NCBI RefSeq assembly: GCF_000482705.1
Contig: NZ_AXWO01000030.1
Coordinates: 1 to 64,000, forward strand
Source: Glycomyces arizonensis DSM 44726
GTDB taxonomy: Bacteria > Actinomycetota > Actinomycetes > Mycobacteriales > Micromonosporaceae
Reading direction: 5' to 3'
DNA length: 64,000 bases
Position numbers and translations under genes: made by a program. The notes under the pieces are model-generated. The model saw only the letters and a program-made list of their open reading frames with translations, was not told where the DNA came from and did not search any database. Each line of letters starts with the position of its first letter. Position 1 is the first letter of the stretch. Below, in pieces: positions 62,081 through 64,000 of this stretch.

Positions 62081-62118
62081 TGGGTCGCGGGCGCGTGTGG
62101 ACACGCGCCTGCGACCCA
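62081..62118 (+). terminator. hairpin between phoH2 and the first transglycosylase-like gene
   Basis: An 18-bp stem with one G-U pair and a GG loop ends immediately before the AGGAG ribosome binding site of the next gene (62119-62123). It may terminate phoH2 or act as a 5' leader structure controlling the downstream gene. Confidence 0.6.
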
Positions 62119-62130
62119 GGAGTTGAGCGA

Positions 62131-62814
62131 ATGATCCCGTTGCTGACCCGCTATGGCGCCAAGCTCGCGGCCGTGCTCGTGCTCGCCCTCGGAGCGGTCA
62201 TCACGGTCAACGCCGTGACCGACGACCCCGCCGCGCAGGACGCCGACCACCCCAGTCAGGCCGCCGCCGAGCAGCAGGCCGAAGCCGAAGCGGCGTACGA
62301 GGAAGTGCGGTTCCGGCACGTCAACTACATCGCCGAGACCGCCGGCGCCGACGTCACCACCAAGGCCGCCGCCCTCGCCGACTACGCCGTCGACAAGGCC
62401 CAGGGCCTCGACGACGCCGAGGAAGCGGCCCAGGAAGCGGCCGAGCAGGCCGCGCAGGAGGCCGCCGAGCACACCAACCCGACCTCAGTGGACATACCGT
62501 CCAGCTGCGACGAGTTCTCCGGCAACCGCGCCACCGGCTGCGCCATCACCCTCGACCACGGCTTCGACCTCGAGCAGTTCGGCTGCCTCGAAGCGCTGTG
62601 GAGCAGGGAATCGGGCTGGAACGAGTACGCCGCCAACTCGATCGGCGCCTACGGCATCCCCCAGGCCCTCCCCGGCTCGAAGATGTCCTCCGAAGGCGAC
62701 GACTGGGAGACCAACCCCGTCACCCAGATCAACTGGGGCCTGGGCTACATCGAGGGCCGCTACGGCGACCCGTGCTCGGCCTGGAACCACTCCGAGTCCA
62801 ACGGCTGGTACTGA
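62131..62814 (+). CDS. transglycosylase-like cell-wall protein, copy 1
   Basis: A 227-residue secreted or membrane-tethered protein. An N-terminal hydrophobic helix (about 11-30) acts as signal or anchor. An Ala/Glu-rich helical region follows (about 45-120). The C-terminal domain (about 130-227) is an SLT-type lysozyme-like fold with FGCLEALWSRESGWNEYAANS (catalytic Glu in RESGWN), GAYGIPQALPGSKM, and the closing TQINWGLGYIEGRYGDPCSAW. It probably cleaves peptidoglycan glycan strands. ATG at 62131 follows AGGAG; the frame opens at 62077 without support. A close paralogue is 43 nt downstream. PhoH followed by such a protein is a recurrent actinobacterial order as far as I recall. Confidence 0.9.
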   Translation: MIPLLTRYGAKLAAVLVLALGAVITVNAVTDDPAAQDADHPSQAAAEQQAEAEAAYEEVRFRHVNYIAETAGADVTTKAAALADYAVDKAQGLDDAEEAAQEAAEQAAQEAAEHTNPTSVDIPSSCDEFSGNRATGCAITLDHGFDLEQFGCLEALWSRESGWNEYAANSIGAYGIPQALPGSKMSSEGDDWETNPVTQINWGLGYIEGRYGDPCSAWNHSESNGWY

Positions 62815-62857
62815 CACACCCCTCGCAACGCCCCTGCCCCCGACTGAAAGCCGCACC

Positions 62858-63541
62858 ATGATCCCGAAGCTGACCCGATACGGCTCACGGCTCGCCGCCC
62901 TGCTCGTCCTCGCCCTGGGGGCGGTCATCGTCGCGAGCGCCGTGACCGACGACCCCGCCGAGGACGACGCCGACCACCCCAGCCAGGCGGCCGCCGAACT
63001 CCAGGGCGAGGTCGAGGACCAGTACGACGAGATCCGCTCAGAGCACGTCAACTACATCGCCGAGACCGCCGGCGCCGACGTCACCACCAAGGCCGCCGCC
63101 GTCGCCGACTACGCCGCCGACAAGGCCGACAGCCTCAACGACGCCGAGGAAGAGGCGCAGCAGGCGGCCGAGGAGGCCGCCGAGCAGGCCGCCCAGCACA
63201 CCAACCCCACCTCAGTGGACATTCCCTCCAGCTGCGACGAGTTCTCCGGCAACCGCGCCACCGGCTGCGCCATCGCCCTCGACTGGGGCTTCGACCTGGA
63301 GCAGTTCGGCTGCCTCGAAGCGCTCTGGACCAAGGAATCGGGCTGGAACGAACTCGCCGAGAACTCGATCGGCGCCTACGGCATCCCCCAGGCCTACCCC
63401 GGCCACAAGATGTCCTCCGAAGGCGACGACTGGGCGACCAACCCCGTCACCCAGATCAAGTGGGGCCTGGGCTACATCCAAGGGAAGTACGACACGCCGT
63501 GCGCGGCTTGGGAGCACTCCGAGAACGTGGGCTCCTACTGA
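62858..63541 (+). CDS. transglycosylase-like cell-wall protein, copy 2
   Basis: A 227-residue tandem paralogue of the preceding gene, of identical length and very similar throughout: signal/anchor helix, Ala/Glu-rich stalk (ALNDAEEEAQQAAEEAAEQA type), SLT domain with TKESGWNELAENS (catalytic Glu), GAYGIPQAYPGHKM and TQIKWGLGYIQGKY. ATG at 62858 has only a weak ribosome binding site, so expression may depend on the upstream gene. The near identity marks a fairly recent duplication. Its 3' half is overlapped on the other strand by the open frame of the next gene. Confidence 0.9.
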   Translation: MIPKLTRYGSRLAALLVLALGAVIVASAVTDDPAEDDADHPSQAAAELQGEVEDQYDEIRSEHVNYIAETAGADVTTKAAAVADYAADKADSLNDAEEEAQQAAEEAAEQAAQHTNPTSVDIPSSCDEFSGNRATGCAIALDWGFDLEQFGCLEALWTKESGWNELAENSIGAYGIPQAYPGHKMSSEGDDWATNPVTQIKWGLGYIQGKYDTPCAAWEHSENVGSY

Positions 63542-64000
63542 GGCCGGGCCCCGCAGCCAGGCGCCGAGCACGGCCAGCGCGACCAGCTCCGAGCCGACCG
63601 TCAGGCGCTGCAAGAGCCCCGCGGCGTAGGCGCCGGGCACGCGCGGGGTGCCGAACCACTCCATCACGTACGGCGTCGAGCACGACACCAGCGCCGCCGC
63701 CCCGAACCAGCTGAAGGCCGCCACCGCCCGCCGCATCGAGGGCGGGCACCGGTCCGCGGCCTTCGCCCAGCGGCAGAAGGCCACGCCCATGATCGCCATC
63801 GTCGCGAAGGCGCAGAACGCCGAGTAGCGGTGGATCTGCGAGATCAGCGAGACCTCCGGGAGCCCCGGGGGATCGGTCGGGAACAGGGCGACCAGGCCCA
63901 GGAAGCCCGCCCAGGCCACCAGCATCCCGCTCATCCAGCGGGGCGCGCCGGCCCGGCGCGCGGCGGCGGCGAACGCGCAAGCCGCGGTGCCGAGCAGCAC
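63212..64000 (-). CDS. DUF998-like multi-pass membrane protein (5' end outside window)
   Basis: Partial at the window edge. The visible part begins LLGTAACAFAAAARRAGAPRW and has about five hydrophobic helices (MLVAWAGFLGLVALFPTDPP, AFCAFATMAIMGVAFCRWA, AFSWFGAAALVSCSTPYVMEW, LTVGSELVALAVLGAWLRGP), with the FPTDPPG and SxxHxxSA motifs seen in DUF998 proteins. The membrane part ends near 63550. The frame stays open to 63212, antisense to the second transglycosylase gene, and this tail does not look like real protein. A one-base shift near 63545 would bring a TAG into frame, so the true end may be there. The function is unknown. Confidence 0.55.
   Translation of the reverse strand: MLLGTAACAFAAAARRAGAPRWMSGMLVAWAGFLGLVALFPTDPPGLPEVSLISQIHRYSAFCAFATMAIMGVAFCRWAKAADRCPPSMRRAVAAFSWFGAAALVSCSTPYVMEWFGTPRVPGAYAAGLLQRLTVGSELVALAVLGAWLRGPASVGAHVLGVLPSRARRVVLPLDVAQAPLDLGDGVGRPVVAFGGHLVAGVGLGDAVGADRVLGEFVPARFLGPERFEAAELLQVEAPVEGDGAAGGAVAGELVAAGGNVH

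Overview
The window is high-GC actinobacterial chromosome. Direct signs are a 16S rRNA 5' end, abundant GTG and TTG starts, several start codons 6-8 nt behind a TAnnnT -10 box (probable leaderless mRNAs), and an ESX/type VII secretion locus with mycosins. The gene set (ESX with EccB/C/D/E, ectoine uptake, a conservon kinase, GTP-type PEP carboxykinase, PIN-PhoH) fits a filamentous or spore-forming actinomycete. Glycomycetales or Micromonosporales are plausible, but I cannot fix the genus from sequence alone.

Layout. 1-4409: 16S rRNA 5' end with its leader and promoter (minus), then rplU-rpmA and a ribonuclease E/G gene (minus). 4907-36605: a roughly 32-kb ESX region. The core genes are split: eccE with a proline-rich companion (6964-9881), eccC (25873-29901), and eccD-eccB (30145-33198), the last two diverging from one promoter region. 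There are two mycosins (10006, 18252), one EsxA/EsxB-like pair (11435-12062), and four variable cassettes: A 12444-14765, B 16291-18128, C 19946-22407, D 34247-36605. A cassette carries a large protein with a W-x-G (or W-x-x-x-x-G) motif. In A, C and D this protein also has a Gly/Ala-rich hydrophobic segment and a lipoprotein gene downstream. In A, B and D a small acidic protein gene precedes it. Unrelated accessory genes sit between the cassettes.

36660-43324: a secreted SGNH hydrolase, a GntR/FCD regulator, a strikingly AT-rich island (about 38500-40140) with two related small secreted cysteine-containing proteins, and an ectoine/hydroxyectoine ABC transporter operon (ehuBCDA). 43683-52150: potassium uptake (RCK subunit plus TrkH/KtrB channel), a truncated conservon (kinase plus Roadblock protein), cytochrome c oxidase subunit I, nicotinamidase, and a VapBC-type toxin-antitoxin pair. 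52158-64000: cis-prenyltransferase, PEP carboxykinase, an orphan FtsK/SpoIIIE-like ATPase operon (56119-60518), PIN-PhoH ATPase, two tandem transglycosylase-like proteins and the edge of a membrane protein gene.

Two parts look least described. The first is the set of ESX cassettes pairing WXG/hydrophobic-segment proteins with lineage-specific lipoproteins. The second is the compact operon at 56119-60518, which combines an EccC-like ATPase, a small helical-hairpin protein resembling WXG100 proteins but lacking the tryptophan, a helical protein and a coiled-coil membrane protein. It has the parts list of a minimal secretion or translocation machine.
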